A stretch of DNA of 64,000 nucleotides from Tropicimonas sp. IMCC34011 (GTDB lineage: Bacteria; Pseudomonadota; Alphaproteobacteria; Rhodobacterales; Rhodobacteraceae): contig NZ_QMEJ01000002.1 of assembly GCF_003390865.1 (NCBI RefSeq), forward strand, positions 124,001 to 188,000. The letters run 5' to 3'. Under the pieces are notes generated by a model. The model searched no databases, was not told where the DNA came from, and saw only the letters and a program-made list of their open reading frames with translations. Below are positions 19,819 to 28,926 of this stretch, in pieces (the stretch's first letter is position 1; the number at the start of each line of letters is the position of its first letter). The translations under genes and the position numbers were made by a program.

Positions 19819-21321
19819 ATGGCCGACAAACCCCGCCTGACCACGACTGCGGGCGCTCCGTATGTCTCGAACGACACCAGCCAGACCGCCGGCGCCCGCG
19901 GCCCGGTCCTCCTTCAGGATTACCAGCTGATCGAAAAGCTGGCCCACCAGAACCGTGAGCGCATCCCGGAGCGGGTCGTCCACGCCAAGGGTTGGGGCGC
20001 GCAAGGCACGTTCCGCGTCACCCACGACATCACGAAATATACCTGCGCCAAGGTGTTCCGCCCGGGCACCGAGACCGAGGTCCTGTCCCGCTGGTCCACC
20101 GTGGCCGGCGAAAGCGGCGCCGCCGATGCGGAGCGGGACGTTCGCGGCTTCTCGCTGAAGTTCTACACCGAGGACGGCAACTGGGACATGGTGGGGAACA
20201 ACACCCCCGTCTTCTTCGTCCGCGATGCCTACAAGTTCCCGGACTTCATCCGCACGCAGAAGCGTCACCCCAAGACCAACCTGCGCTCGCCCGAGGCGAT
20301 GTTCGACTTCTGGGCCGGCCAGCCCGAGAGCGTGCATCAGGTGACGATCCTGATGTCCGACCGTGGCATCCCGGTGAACCCGATGCGCATGAACGGCTAC
20401 GGCTCCCACACCTTCTCGCTCTGGAACGAGGCGGGCGAGCGCACTTGGGTCAAGTTCCACTTCAAGACCCAGCAGGGCCACAAGCACCACACCAACGAGG
20501 AGGCGGAGGCGCTCATCGGCAAGACCCGTGAGAGCTACCAGGAAGACCTCTTCAACGCGATCGACTCCGGTGACTTCCCCAAGTGGACGCTCTTCATCCA
20601 GGTGATGAAGGAGGAGGACGCCCCGAAACAGTCCTTCAACCCGTTCGACGTCACCAAGGTCTGGCCGCACGGGGACTTCCCGCTGATCGAGGTGGGCGAG
20701 CTGGAGATGAACCGCAATCCGGAGAACTACTTCCAGATGGTCGAGAACGCCGCCTTCTCGCCGTCGAACATCGTTCCGGGCATCGGGTTCAGCCCCGACA
20801 AGATGCTGCAGGGCCGGATCTTCGCCTATGCGGATGCCCACCGCTATCGCCTCGGCACCCATTACGAGGCGCTTCCGGCCAATGCCGCGAAGAATGCGAA
20901 CGTGCAGCATTATCACAAAGACGGCGCCATGCGGTTCTTCACCAACGATTTCGGTGATCCGAACGCGTATTACGAGCCGAACCAGTATGACGGCCCGGTC
21001 GCCAAACCCGAGGTGGTCGAGCCGCCCCTGCGGATCGACGGGGACGCCGACCGCTACGTGCAGGAGGACAAGGACGCCGACTACGTCCAGCCCCGCGCTC
21101 TCTACGAGCTGTTCTCCGACGAGGAGAAGGAGCGTCTCTATGCCAACTACGCTGCCGCAATGGGCCCCTGCTCGCCAGAGGTGAAGGAGCGTTGGTATGC
21201 CGTCCTCGAGCGCGTCCATCCCGACTACGCCGCCGGTGTACGCCGTGCGAACGAGCAGATGGACAGCGACGTAAACGCGGTTCCGATCACCGACGACACT
21301 CCGGTCGAAGCTGCCGAGTAA
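19819..21321 (+). CDS. katA: monofunctional haem catalase
   Basis: Dismutates hydrogen peroxide. The 500-residue protein is a small-subunit (clade 3-like) catalase: catalytic His in [14 protein letters not shown], Asn in the [16 protein letters not shown] block, and the haem-ligand Tyr in [14 protein letters not shown]. There is no signal peptide, so it is cytosolic. It is divergent from oxyR with the probable operator between them, and followed by a strong terminator. An open frame of similar length runs on the opposite strand but is a GC-driven shadow. Confidence 0.97.
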   Translation: MADKPRLTTTAGAPYVSNDTSQTAGARGPVLLQDYQLIEKLAHQNRERIPERVVHAKGWGAQGTFRVTHDITKYTCAKVFRPGTETEVLSRWSTVAGESGAADAERDVRGFSLKFYTEDGNWDMVGNNTPVFFVRDAYKFPDFIRTQKRHPKTNLRSPEAMFDFWAGQPESVHQVTILMSDRGIPVNPMRMNGYGSHTFSLWNEAGERTWVKFHFKTQQGHKHHTNEEAEALIGKTRESYQEDLFNAIDSGDFPKWTLFIQVMKEEDAPKQSFNPFDVTKVWPHGDFPLIEVGELEMNRNPENYFQMVENAAFSPSNIVPGIGFSPDKMLQGRIFAYADAHRYRLGTHYEALPANAAKNANVQHYHKDGAMRFFTNDFGDPNAYYEPNQYDGPVAKPEVVEPPLRIDGDADRYVQEDKDADYVQPRALYELFSDEEKERLYANYAAAMGPCSPEVKERWYAVLERVHPDYAAGVRRANEQMDSDVNAVPITDDTPVEAAE

Positions 21322-21346
21322 CGTCGGGCGGTATTGCCTGAACGAG

Positions 21347-21375
21347 GGCCGGTCCCCACGGGGGCCGGCCTTTTT
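21347..21375 (+). terminator. Rho-independent terminator of katA
   Basis: GGCCGGTCCCC / GGGGCCGGCC stem with a three-base loop followed by five Ts, 26 bases after the katA stop. Confidence 0.9.
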
Positions 21376-21425
21376 ACTGTGGTGAACCGCGCTTTAGGCA
21401 GGATCCGCGGCGGGCGCCTGCCGCA

Positions 21426-22367
21426 TCACGCCCCGCCGGTGGCCCCTGCCGCGAGCCAGGCGACGTAGCCAAGGTAGAGCGCCAGCAGAAGACCGCCCTC
21501 CCATCGCCTGATCCGCCAGCCGGTCACGGCGACCGCGACGAGGATCAGGGTCGCGCCTGCCATGATCCAGATGTCCACCTGCGCGATCTGCGCAGGCACC
21601 GGGATCGGCTTCACGAGCGCCGTCGCGCCCAGAATGCCGAGGATGTTGTAGATGTTCGAGCCGACGACGTTGCCGAAGGCGAGGTCCCCCTGCCCGCGTA
21701 GTGCGGCAATGACGGACGTCACCAGTTCGGGCAGCGAAGTGCCGACGGCGACGAGCGTCAGGCCGATCACCGTGTCGGGCACGCCCCACATCCGCGCCAG
21801 ATCCGTCGCGCCGCCGACGAGGAGGCCCGCGCCGAAAACCGTCATCGCGATCCCGCCCACCGCGTAGAGCAGGGCAACCGGAAGGCCCACCCCGGGGGCA
21901 TCCGCCGGAGCCGCCTCCGGCCTGCCCGCGCGCATCTCCAACCGGTAGGCCGCGAAGAGATAGACCGCGAGGCCGAAGAGAAGGGCCAGGCCCGCCCCCC
22001 GCGTGAGCACTCCGATGAGGACGACGATCACCGCGGCGAGCGTTGCCAGACCAAGGGAGAGCCCGTCCCGACGAAAGGCGGACGGCGACACCACGACGGG
22101 CGCGATGAGGGCCGCGACGCCGAGAATCAGCAGGATATTGGCGATGTTGGAGCCGACGACGTTGCCGACGGCGATCCCCGGCGCACCGGCGAAGGCGGCC
22201 TGGAGCGAGGTGAAGAGTTCAGGCGTCGATGTGCCGAACCCAACGACGGTCAGACCGATGAGAAGCGGCGACATGCCAAGCCTTGCCGCGAGCGCGACAG
22301 CGCCGCGAACGAGCCCCTCCCCGCCAAGGGCGAGAAGGACGAGACCGGCTCCGATGGACAGGATCAT
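21426..22367 (-). CDS. calcium/sodium antiporter, CaCA family (YrbG-like)
   Basis: A 313-residue inner-membrane exchanger with about ten helices arranged as two inverted halves. Both alpha-repeats are visible: VGFGTSTPELFTSL with VGNVVGSNIANI in the first half, and VAVGTSLPELVTSV with FGNVVGSNIYNI in the second. The acidic residues of the two PEL motifs coordinate the cation. The substrate is probably Ca2+ against Na+ or H+ as in the family. It is convergent with katA and has no partner gene. Confidence 0.9.
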   Translation of the reverse strand: MILSIGAGLVLLALGGEGLVRGAVALAARLGMSPLLIGLTVVGFGTSTPELFTSLQAAFAGAPGIAVGNVVGSNIANILLILGVAALIAPVVVSPSAFRRDGLSLGLATLAAVIVVLIGVLTRGAGLALLFGLAVYLFAAYRLEMRAGRPEAAPADAPGVGLPVALLYAVGGIAMTVFGAGLLVGGATDLARMWGVPDTVIGLTLVAVGTSLPELVTSVIAALRGQGDLAFGNVVGSNIYNILGILGATALVKPIPVPAQIAQVDIWIMAGATLILVAVAVTGWRIRRWEGGLLLALYLGYVAWLAAGATGGA

Positions 22368-22505
22368 TGGGTGACATTCCGATGTCGGACGAGGGTATGA
22401 AACGGGTCCGCCGCCAAGACCGCCCCGTCCGCCGGATGGCCTTGCTGTGCGATGAGAAGATGGGGGGCTCCCCTGCCCGTGTAAAGGCAGGAGTACCGGA
22501 TAGAA

Positions 22506-23612
22506 TCAGGCTCGATCGAGTGCTTCGATGAGAGCTGGCACCAGGGCCGCTTCCGGCTCGCAACCGATGGAGAGACGCACGAAGCCGCCCGGCACCTCGT
22601 CCCCCCACCGCGCCCGTCGCTCGGCGGAGGAATGGACGCCGCCGAAGGAGGTCGCCGACGCCAGGTAGGGGCAACCGGTGATGAACCGCGTCGCCGTCTC
22701 CGCATCCGCCAGCGTCAGGCCGATCAGCGTGCCGCCCGAGGACATCTGCCGCGCTGCGAGGTCTGCCTGCGGATGGTCCGGCCGCGTAGGATAGACGAGC
22801 CGCTCCACCTTCGGATGCGCCGCCAGAGCGTCCGCCACGGTCTCCGCCGTCGCCCACATGCGCGACAGTCGGACCTCCAGCGTCTCCAGCCCGCGCAGAA
22901 GGAGCCACGCATCCATCGGCCCGGGAATGGCGCCGGAGATCTTCCGCCAGTCCCTCACGCGTTCAAGAAGCTCCGCGTCCCGCGTCGCGACATGACCGGC
23001 CAGAACGTCCGAATGCCCGTTCGGCGCCTTGGTATCGGAGGCGACGACCACATCTGCTCCAAGATCGAGCGGCCGCTGGCCAAGGGGGGTCATCGTGGTG
23101 TTGTCGCAGATCACTCGTCCGCCGGCCGCGTGCACCTCCGCCGCGATCCCGGCGATATCGCAAAGGTCGAGCCCCGGATTGGACGGCGTTTCCAACATGA
23201 CCAGAGAGACGCCGTCGAAACCGCCCTCCGCCATCCGCGCGGTCGGCCGCATTTCCGCCTCGACGCCGAACCTTTCGAGGACACGCTCGGACAGAAGCCG
23301 CGTCGTATAGTAGCCGTCGGACGGCAGGATCAGGCGATCCCCGGCCTTCAGCATCGCCATCAGCCCTGCGGTGATGGCCGCCATGCCGGACGGGAAGAGC
23401 ACCGAGGGCGCGTCCTCGAGATGGGACAACGCCGCTTCAGCAGCCTCCCATGTGGCGTTGTCACCGCGCCCGTACCCTTTCAGCCCGGACGGATCTCCGG
23501 GCAGGTGGAACATGGAGGACAGTCCGATCGGCGCCCGCAGCGGATCGCCCGGCTCGAGACCGTCGTGGTGCAGGTGGAGAAGCGCGGCGGCGCGCGCGGC
23601 GGGATCTGTCAT
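22506..23612 (-). CDS. cystathionine gamma-lyase-like PLP enzyme (Cys/Met metabolism family)
   Basis: A 368-residue fold-type I PLP enzyme of the trans-sulfuration family. Recognisable blocks are LFPSGMAAITAG, the SDGYYTTRLL substrate loop and the PLP Lys (195) in SDTKAPNGHSD. The usual SATKY is replaced by SDTKA, so this is a divergent subgroup annotated as cystathionine gamma-lyase in relatives; gamma-synthase or a methionine lyase is possible. ATG 23612 has GGAGA nine bases upstream. It ends 138 bases from the antiporter start on the same strand. Confidence 0.8.
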   Translation of the reverse strand: MTDPAARAAALLHLHHDGLEPGDPLRAPIGLSSMFHLPGDPSGLKGYGRGDNATWEAAEAALSHLEDAPSVLFPSGMAAITAGLMAMLKAGDRLILPSDGYYTTRLLSERVLERFGVEAEMRPTARMAEGGFDGVSLVMLETPSNPGLDLCDIAGIAAEVHAAGGRVICDNTTMTPLGQRPLDLGADVVVASDTKAPNGHSDVLAGHVATRDAELLERVRDWRKISGAIPGPMDAWLLLRGLETLEVRLSRMWATAETVADALAAHPKVERLVYPTRPDHPQADLAARQMSSGGTLIGLTLADAETATRFITGCPYLASATSFGGVHSSAERRARWGDEVPGGFVRLSIGCEPEAALVPALIEALDRA

Positions 23613-23732
23613 GGCGTGGCTCTCCGCGCCCGCATGGCGCATCCCCGTCTAACGCCCTGACCTTCGAGAGAAAAGTGTCCGGCCCGCCGGCTTGTCATGC
23701 TAGCGTCATCTCGGACGTCCAGAACCGCACGA

Positions 23733-24356
23733 ATGATGAAGACAATCCTGATCGCGAACAGCAAGGGCGGCTGCGGCAAGACGACCGTGGCGGTGACGCT
23801 GGCCGGCGCGCTCGCGCGCGGTGGCTGGACAGTCGCTCTCGCCGATGCCGACCCGCAGAAGAGCGCTCGCCGCTGGCTGAAACGACGCCCGTCGAACGTC
23901 CGACCCATCACGCAGGTGGACTGGACCGGTGCCCGCTCCATCGGCAGCGCCCCGAAGGGCCTCGACTGGCTGATCGTGGACGCGCCCGGCGCGCAGGACG
24001 AGGCGGCGCTGAAGACCCTCGTTTCCGAATCCCACGCGGTGATCGTCCCGGTCCTGCCCTCGACCTTCGACGCGGAGGCCACGAAGCGCTTCCTGAAGAT
24101 GCTCGGCGGGATCAAGCGCGTCCGGAAGGGCAAGGCCGAGGCGCTGCTCGTCGCCAATCGCCTGAGGCCGCGGCAGCGCAGTTCCGCCCGCCTCGCGGCG
24201 TTCTTCGACAAGATGGGGCAGGCCCCCGTCACCCATGTGACCGAGCGCGCTGCCTATGGCGATCTTGCCGATGAGGGGCTGACGATCTTCGACCGGGACC
24301 TCGCGGCGCTCCGGCCCATCCAGGACCAGTGGGCACCGCTGGTGGACGCGCTCTGA
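23733..24356 (+). CDS. orphan ParA-family ATPase
   Basis: A 207-residue ParA/MinD-type ATPase with a deviant Walker A, SKGGCGKTTVAV (residues 9-20), the second signature ALADADPQKSARRWLKRR and the switch block VDAPGAQDE. It is short, with no N-terminal DNA-binding extension, as in ParA-like proteins that position cargo such as chemoreceptors or carboxysomes. No parB, centromere-like repeat or replication gene is adjacent, so the cargo is unknown. ATG 23733 and 23736 are equivalent starts. Confidence 0.82.
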   Translation: MMKTILIANSKGGCGKTTVAVTLAGALARGGWTVALADADPQKSARRWLKRRPSNVRPITQVDWTGARSIGSAPKGLDWLIVDAPGAQDEAALKTLVSESHAVIVPVLPSTFDAEATKRFLKMLGGIKRVRKGKAEALLVANRLRPRQRSSARLAAFFDKMGQAPVTHVTERAAYGDLADEGLTIFDRDLAALRPIQDQWAPLVDAL

Positions 24357-24374
24357 CGGGCGCCCTGTCGCGGC

Positions 24375-25004
24375 CTACTCCTTGAAGTTGCGGCTTTCCT
24401 TGACCTGATCCCAGGCCCACATGACCTCCTGCAGCCGCTCCTCGTCGGAGCGGTCGCCGCCATTCATGTCGGGGTGCAGGATCTTGATCAGCGCCTTGTA
24501 GCTCTTGCGGATCTCCGTCCGCGTCCAGTGATCCTTCGCGTCGAGAATCTCCAGCGCGCGCCGTTCGGTGGGCGGCAGGCGCCGCGTTCCGGTGATCGAC
24601 TTGCCGGGGTTTCGCGTGGCGTTCTGGCCCAGCACCTGGTGCGGATCGTCCACCCCGAGCCGGGACCACGCCCGCTCCTCCGCCGATTGCCGGAAGGGCT
24701 TCGTCTTGCGTTCCCAGACGCGGTCGTTGTCCATGTGCTCGGAGAATTCCTCCTCCGTGGTGCCCTCGAAGAAGTTCCACTTGAGGTTGTATTCCCGGAC
24801 GTGGGTCTTGCAGAACCAGTAGAAATCGTCGAGCGAATCCGGGGATTTGGGCGCGCGGTACTTGCCGGGCTCCTCGCAGCCCGGATGCTCGCAGACACGC
24901 TGGGACGTCTCGAATGCACCGGACATGCCACGACGTCCGCGGGTCCGCTTCTTCTTGTCGCTCGACACGCGCAGGTCGAAGCCGAATGGGTCTGAGGATG
25001 CCAT
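24375..25004 (-). CDS. J-domain (DnaJ-like) co-chaperone with C-terminal J domain
   Basis: A 209-residue cytosolic protein whose J domain is at the C terminus (about 145-209), with the HPD motif in KILHPDMNGGDR. The N-terminal half has four spaced cysteines/histidines (CEHPGCEEPG and FCKTH) that could bind zinc. The architecture is the reverse of classical DnaJ and typical of an alphaproteobacterial family found next to bolA. ATG 25004 has AAGGA close upstream. It probably stimulates a DnaK ATPase; the substrate is unknown. Confidence 0.83.
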   Translation of the reverse strand: MASSDPFGFDLRVSSDKKKRTRGRRGMSGAFETSQRVCEHPGCEEPGKYRAPKSPDSLDDFYWFCKTHVREYNLKWNFFEGTTEEEFSEHMDNDRVWERKTKPFRQSAEERAWSRLGVDDPHQVLGQNATRNPGKSITGTRRLPPTERRALEILDAKDHWTRTEIRKSYKALIKILHPDMNGGDRSDEERLQEVMWAWDQVKESRNFKE

Positions 25005-25128
25005 GTCAGTCCTTTCGCGGATCGCGGGGTTCGCCCAGGCCAACCGGCAGCGCGGATCGGCCTTTTCGACTCGGAGCGGAGAGTTTACCCCGTGCGAGCC
25101 ATGAGGGAAGAGGGAAGAAGGTCAAAAA

Positions 25129-25386
25129 ATGTCCATGTCCGACAGGATCAGCTCTCGTCTGGAAGAGGCCTTTGCGCCGCACCGGCTCGAGGTCGAAGAC
25201 CAGAGCGAGATGCATCGCGGCCACGCGGGATATCAGGAGGGCGGCGAGAGCCACTGGCACGTCGTCATCGCATCCAGCGCCTTCGCGGGCCAAACCCGGA
25301 TTGCCCGCCACCGCGCGGTTCACGCCGCCCTCGGGCCCGATATCATGGGGCAGATCCACGCCCTGTCGCTCGATATCTCCGAGTAG
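25129..25386 (+). CDS. bolA: BolA family protein
   Basis: An 85-residue BolA-fold protein that usually pairs with a monothiol glutaredoxin in iron-sulfur cluster handling. The conserved His and the helix-turn element are seen in ESHWHVVIASSAF and RHRAVHAAL. ATG 25129 follows an A/G-rich stretch; a second ATG two codons on is possible. It is divergent from the J-domain gene and convergent with the DUF4177 gene, nine bases away. Confidence 0.9.
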   Translation: MSMSDRISSRLEEAFAPHRLEVEDQSEMHRGHAGYQEGGESHWHVVIASSAFAGQTRIARHRAVHAALGPDIMGQIHALSLDISE

Positions 25387-25395
25387 AGCGGGCGC

Positions 25396-25959
25396 CTATT
25401 CCGCCGCCTGGTCCTTCTTGGGCCCGGCAGGTCCGATCGGCGGGGCGGAGGACGGCCCGTCATCGCGCCCGCGATAGGCGGACAGGGCAGCGGCAGCGGC
25501 GGCAGCGGCGTCCTTCTTGTCCTGCGGGGTCTCGTGGGGGTCGCTCGCCGGTTCGGCCTGAACCGGTGCAGCCGCAGTATCGTCCCCTCGCGCTTCGGGC
25601 GCGGCAACGGGCGCTTCGGCCGCCTGCACCGGGGCGGACGCAACAGGCGCCGCCGTCACGGCGGAGTGCTGCGGCGAAGGCGCGGTCACGATGCCGGAGC
25701 CCTCGGCAGGACTCATCGTGGCGCTTTCGGCCGAGCGGCGGAAGACCAGCATGTTCTGGTAGGTCGTCTTGCGCGAGGCGAGGCCCGAGCGCTCTTCGCA
25801 GGGCAGCGTGTCGGCCCGCACGTAATCCCAGCCCTTGGCGCCCAGCTCGTTCATCAGTTCCTCGAGAGCGTAGGCGAAACGATCGGGAGTCGTCTTCAGC
25901 CCCTTCACCTTCGTTCCCCGCTCCGGGGCCGGAACAACCTTGTATTCGTATCGCGGCAT
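25396..25959 (-). CDS. DUF4177 domain protein with low-complexity tail
   Basis: A 187-residue protein. Residues 1-80 form a DUF4177-like domain (MPRYEYKVVPAPERG and LNELGAKGWDYVRADTLP type pattern), and the rest is Ala/Pro/Glu-rich and probably disordered. No signal peptide or membrane segment. ATG 25959 has AGGAG six bases upstream. Function unknown. Confidence 0.75.
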   Translation of the reverse strand: MPRYEYKVVPAPERGTKVKGLKTTPDRFAYALEELMNELGAKGWDYVRADTLPCEERSGLASRKTTYQNMLVFRRSAESATMSPAEGSGIVTAPSPQHSAVTAAPVASAPVQAAEAPVAAPEARGDDTAAAPVQAEPASDPHETPQDKKDAAAAAAAALSAYRGRDDGPSSAPPIGPAGPKKDQAAE

Positions 25960-26318
25960 GTCCCGCTCCTTCGCTCGACCGGCGGACAACCTAATGCAAG
26001 AGAGCGGGAAGGAAAAGGGAGCGCCGCCCGCTCCGCCCCGCTAAAAATGCGCGGGGGACAGGACGGAAGACGCGATCGGCGGCATGCCGCTCCGTGCGCC
26101 CGATCGGGCTGCGGCGCAGCGGGGCACAAGACGTCCGGATAGCCGAAACTCCGACCACCCGAAGACGCATTTCATTGCTGCGATCACGGCTCCGCCCGCC
26201 AAGGATCAGCTGGCGCGGCCAAGCCAGGCGGGAGCGCGCTGCGCCCCTGCCCGTCCATCCACGTGGGCGCGGATCTATCCTTCGGAGGACAATCCCCCGG
26301 CCCCGTGGCCCGTGAAAC
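25960..26318. other. 359-bp intergenic region without a recognisable gene
   Basis: Lies between the gatB stop and the DUF4177 start, both on the minus strand. Apart from one minus-strand terminator-like hairpin at 26007-26034 I see no ORF with a ribosome site, no tRNA and no repeat. Confidence 0.6.
26007..26034 (-). terminator. possible minus-strand terminator downstream of gatB
   Basis: GGAGCG / CGCTCC stem with a five-base loop, followed on the minus strand by CTTTTCC. It is 285 bases after the gatB stop and could end the gatB transcript or an unrecognised short RNA. Confidence 0.35.
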
Positions 26319-27833
26319 CTAGAGCCCCAGCTTCGCGGTCACGATATCGTTGACCGCCTTGGGGTTCGCCTTGCCGCCGGTGGCCTTCATCACCTGTCCG
26401 ACGAACCAGCCGGCGAGCTTGGGATTGGCCTGCGCCTTCTGCACCTGCGCCGGGTTGTCCGCGATCACCTGGTCCACAGCGGCCTCGATGGCGCCGGTAT
26501 CGGTGACCTGGCGCATCCCGCGTTCCTCGACGATGCGAGCCGGATCGCCGCCCTCGGTCCAGACGATCTCGAAGAGGTCCTTGGCGATCTTGCCCGAGAT
26601 GTCGCCCTTCGAGATCAGGTCGATGATCTGCCCAAGCTGCGCCGCAGAGACCGGGCTGTCTTCGATGTCCCTGTCGTCATCCTTCTTGAGGCGCCCGAAG
26701 AGCTCGTTGATCACCCAGTTGGCGGCCAGCTTGCCGTCCCGCCCGACCGCGACCTCTTCGAAATAGGCGGCATTCTCGACCTCGGCGGTCAGCACGCTGG
26801 CGTCGTACTCGGTCATCCCGAAACCGGACACGAACCGCGCCTTCTTCTCGTCCGGCAATTCGGGAAGGGTTCCCGCGATATCGTCGACCCAGCCCTGCTC
26901 GATCTCGAGCGGCAACAGGTCGGGATCGGGGAAATAGCGGTAATCGTGCGCCTCTTCCTTGGAGCGCTGGCTCCGGGTCTCGCCGCGGTCGGGGTCGAAG
27001 CCGCGCGTCTCCTGCACCACCTCGCCGCCATCTTCGAGGATGGCGATCTGGCGCCGTGCCTCGACCTCGATGGCCTGCTGGATGAACCGCGTCGAGTTCA
27101 TGTTCTTGATCTCGCAGCGGGTGCCCAGGTGGGAGAAGTCCCCGGTCTCGCGGTACTTCTCATAATCGCCCGGACGGCACACCGAGACGTTGACGTCCGC
27201 GCGCAGGTTGCCGTTCTGCATGTCGCCGTCGCAGGTCCCGAGATAGCGCATGATCTGACGCAGCTTCAGGATATAGGCCGCAGCCTCCTCCGGGCCGCGG
27301 ATGTCGGGGCGGCTGACGATCTCCATGAGCGCGACGCCCGCGCGATTGAGATCGACGAAGGACGCGGCGGGATCCATGTCGTGGATCGACTTGCCGGCGT
27401 CCTGCTCGAGATGGATCCGCTCGATCCGGACCTTCCGCGCGACGCCGGGGCCCATGTCCACGATCACTTCGCCCTCGCCCACGATGGGATGGTAGAGCTG
27501 GCTGATCTGGTAGCCCGCCGGCTGGTCGGGATAGAAGTAGTTCTTCCGGTCGAACGCGGAGAAGAGGTTGATCTGCGCCTTCAGCCCCAGCCCCGTGCGC
27601 ACCGCCTGAGCGACGCAGTACTCGTTGATCACCGGCAGCATTCCCGGCATCGCGGCATCAACGAAGGCGACGTTGCTGTTGGGCTCGGCGCCGAACGCGG
27701 TGGAGGCACCGGAGAAGAGCTTGGCCATCGAGGCGACCTGGGCGTGGACCTCGAGCCCGATCACGAGCTCCCAGTCCTCCTTCGCCCCCTGGATCACCTT
27801 GGGCGCTGGGGCATCGTGGGTCAGGTCGAGCAT
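26319..27833 (-). CDS. gatB: Asp-tRNA(Asn)/Glu-tRNA(Gln) amidotransferase subunit B
   Basis: The 504-residue kinase/tRNA-binding subunit of GatCAB, which amidates mischarged Glu-tRNA(Gln) or Asp-tRNA(Asn). Family blocks: [28 protein letters not shown], and [12 protein letters not shown], then the C-terminal YqeY-like domain (about 355-504). gatA and gatC are not in the window, so the genes are unlinked here. Confidence 0.96.
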   Translation of the reverse strand: MLDLTHDAPAPKVIQGAKEDWELVIGLEVHAQVASMAKLFSGASTAFGAEPNSNVAFVDAAMPGMLPVINEYCVAQAVRTGLGLKAQINLFSAFDRKNYFYPDQPAGYQISQLYHPIVGEGEVIVDMGPGVARKVRIERIHLEQDAGKSIHDMDPAASFVDLNRAGVALMEIVSRPDIRGPEEAAAYILKLRQIMRYLGTCDGDMQNGNLRADVNVSVCRPGDYEKYRETGDFSHLGTRCEIKNMNSTRFIQQAIEVEARRQIAILEDGGEVVQETRGFDPDRGETRSQRSKEEAHDYRYFPDPDLLPLEIEQGWVDDIAGTLPELPDEKKARFVSGFGMTEYDASVLTAEVENAAYFEEVAVGRDGKLAANWVINELFGRLKKDDDRDIEDSPVSAAQLGQIIDLISKGDISGKIAKDLFEIVWTEGGDPARIVEERGMRQVTDTGAIEAAVDQVIADNPAQVQKAQANPKLAGWFVGQVMKATGGKANPKAVNDIVTAKLGL

Positions 27834-28081
27834 GGCCTCATCTCCTCGGGCGGGTTCGGACCGGCAGGGCCCCTTATTCGGCGCGTATCTCTAGGGGCGC
27901 GGGCCGCCCGGAGCAAGCCCGGCCCGGCCCACCGGGGGACCGGTGCATTTTAACCAGATGGTAAGGTCGTGGGCGAGGCTTCGCCGAAAATCCCTTGCCT
28001 CCGGGGCAGAAGGTTGTGCGACGGCATCGAATCGGACACCTGTCCTGCCCGTTACCTGGGACAAGTTCACGAGATCATCAC

Positions 28082-28732
28082 ATGACACGAGTATTCAGGG
28101 CGTTGCGGGCGCTTGCAATCGCGGCCGTGCCTCTCTTCGCGCTCAGTGCGTGCGACGCCGTTCAGGCCAACCGCTCCGTCGAAGCAACCCGCGGCCTGCA
28201 AGCGCCGTCCACCCTTCCGGTCATGCGCTGGGACCACCGTCCCGAGGGCAAGACCTGGACGATGACTGCCCTGACCGCCCTCGAGGATCACGGCGCCGTT
28301 CTTCCCAACATCATTCCCGGCGATATCGAGCAATGGTGCCCCGCTTACGTCGACGCCACCGAAGAGCAGCGCAAGGCCTTCTGGACCGGCCTTCTCTCCG
28401 CTCTTGCCAAGCATGAGAGCACATGGAACCCCGCGGCCGTCGGCGGCGGTGGCAAGTGGTTCGGCCTCGTACAGATCTCCCCTGCCACGGCCCGCTCCTA
28501 CGGATGCAGCGCCGGGTCCGGGTCCGCGCTCAAGAACGGCGAGGCGAACCTGTCCTGCGCAATCCGCATCATGGCCCGCACCGTGAAGCGCGACGGCGTC
28601 ATCTCCGCCGGGATGCGCGGCGTGGCGGCCGACTGGGGCCCGTTCCATTCCTCCCGCAAACGCTCGGACATGATGCAGTGGACCCGCAGCCAGCCCTTCT
28701 GCCGCGATGCGGACGTGAAGGCGGGTCTCTGA
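28082..28732 (+). CDS. lysozyme-like (SLT-fold) lipoprotein
   Basis: A 216-residue lipoprotein: signal with lipobox LSAC (Cys 24) and a lytic-transglycosylase-like domain. The predicted catalytic Glu (112) lies in ALAKHESTWNP, followed by WFGLVQISPATARSYGC. Several cysteines probably form periplasmic disulfides. It likely trims peptidoglycan, although activity is not proven for this divergent group. ATG 28082 begins the signal peptide. It ends just before a strong terminator. Confidence 0.78.
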   Translation: MTRVFRALRALAIAAVPLFALSACDAVQANRSVEATRGLQAPSTLPVMRWDHRPEGKTWTMTALTALEDHGAVLPNIIPGDIEQWCPAYVDATEEQRKAFWTGLLSALAKHESTWNPAAVGGGGKWFGLVQISPATARSYGCSAGSGSALKNGEANLSCAIRIMARTVKRDGVISAGMRGVAADWGPFHSSRKRSDMMQWTRSQPFCRDADVKAGL

Positions 28733-28760
28733 GCGATCCACCCCTGGTTCTGATCTTGAG

Positions 28761-28784
28761 CGGGCGCCTTCGGGCGCCCGTTTT
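28761..28784 (+). terminator. Rho-independent terminator of the lysozyme-like gene
   Basis: CGGGCGCC-ttcg-GGCGCCCG, an eight-base perfect stem with a UUCG-type tetraloop, then TTTT, 28 bases after the stop codon. Confidence 0.9.
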
Positions 28785-28926
28785 CGTTCGCGGGCTCGCC
28801 GGGAGCGGACAGCAACCTCGCGTGCCCGGACGGGCCGAAGCACCGCTCCTCTTTCCTTCCGGCCCTCCCCCGTCACCGATCCCGCTTTTCGTTGTGCGTC
28901 CCGCGCGCGGCCTCTATATCGCGGCC

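Noticed and set aside
19723-21219. A 498-codon open frame antisense to katA
   Set aside because: It mirrors the catalase gene codon by codon, encodes a Val/Leu/Asp/His-biased protein without motifs, and has no ribosome site; a GC-content shadow.
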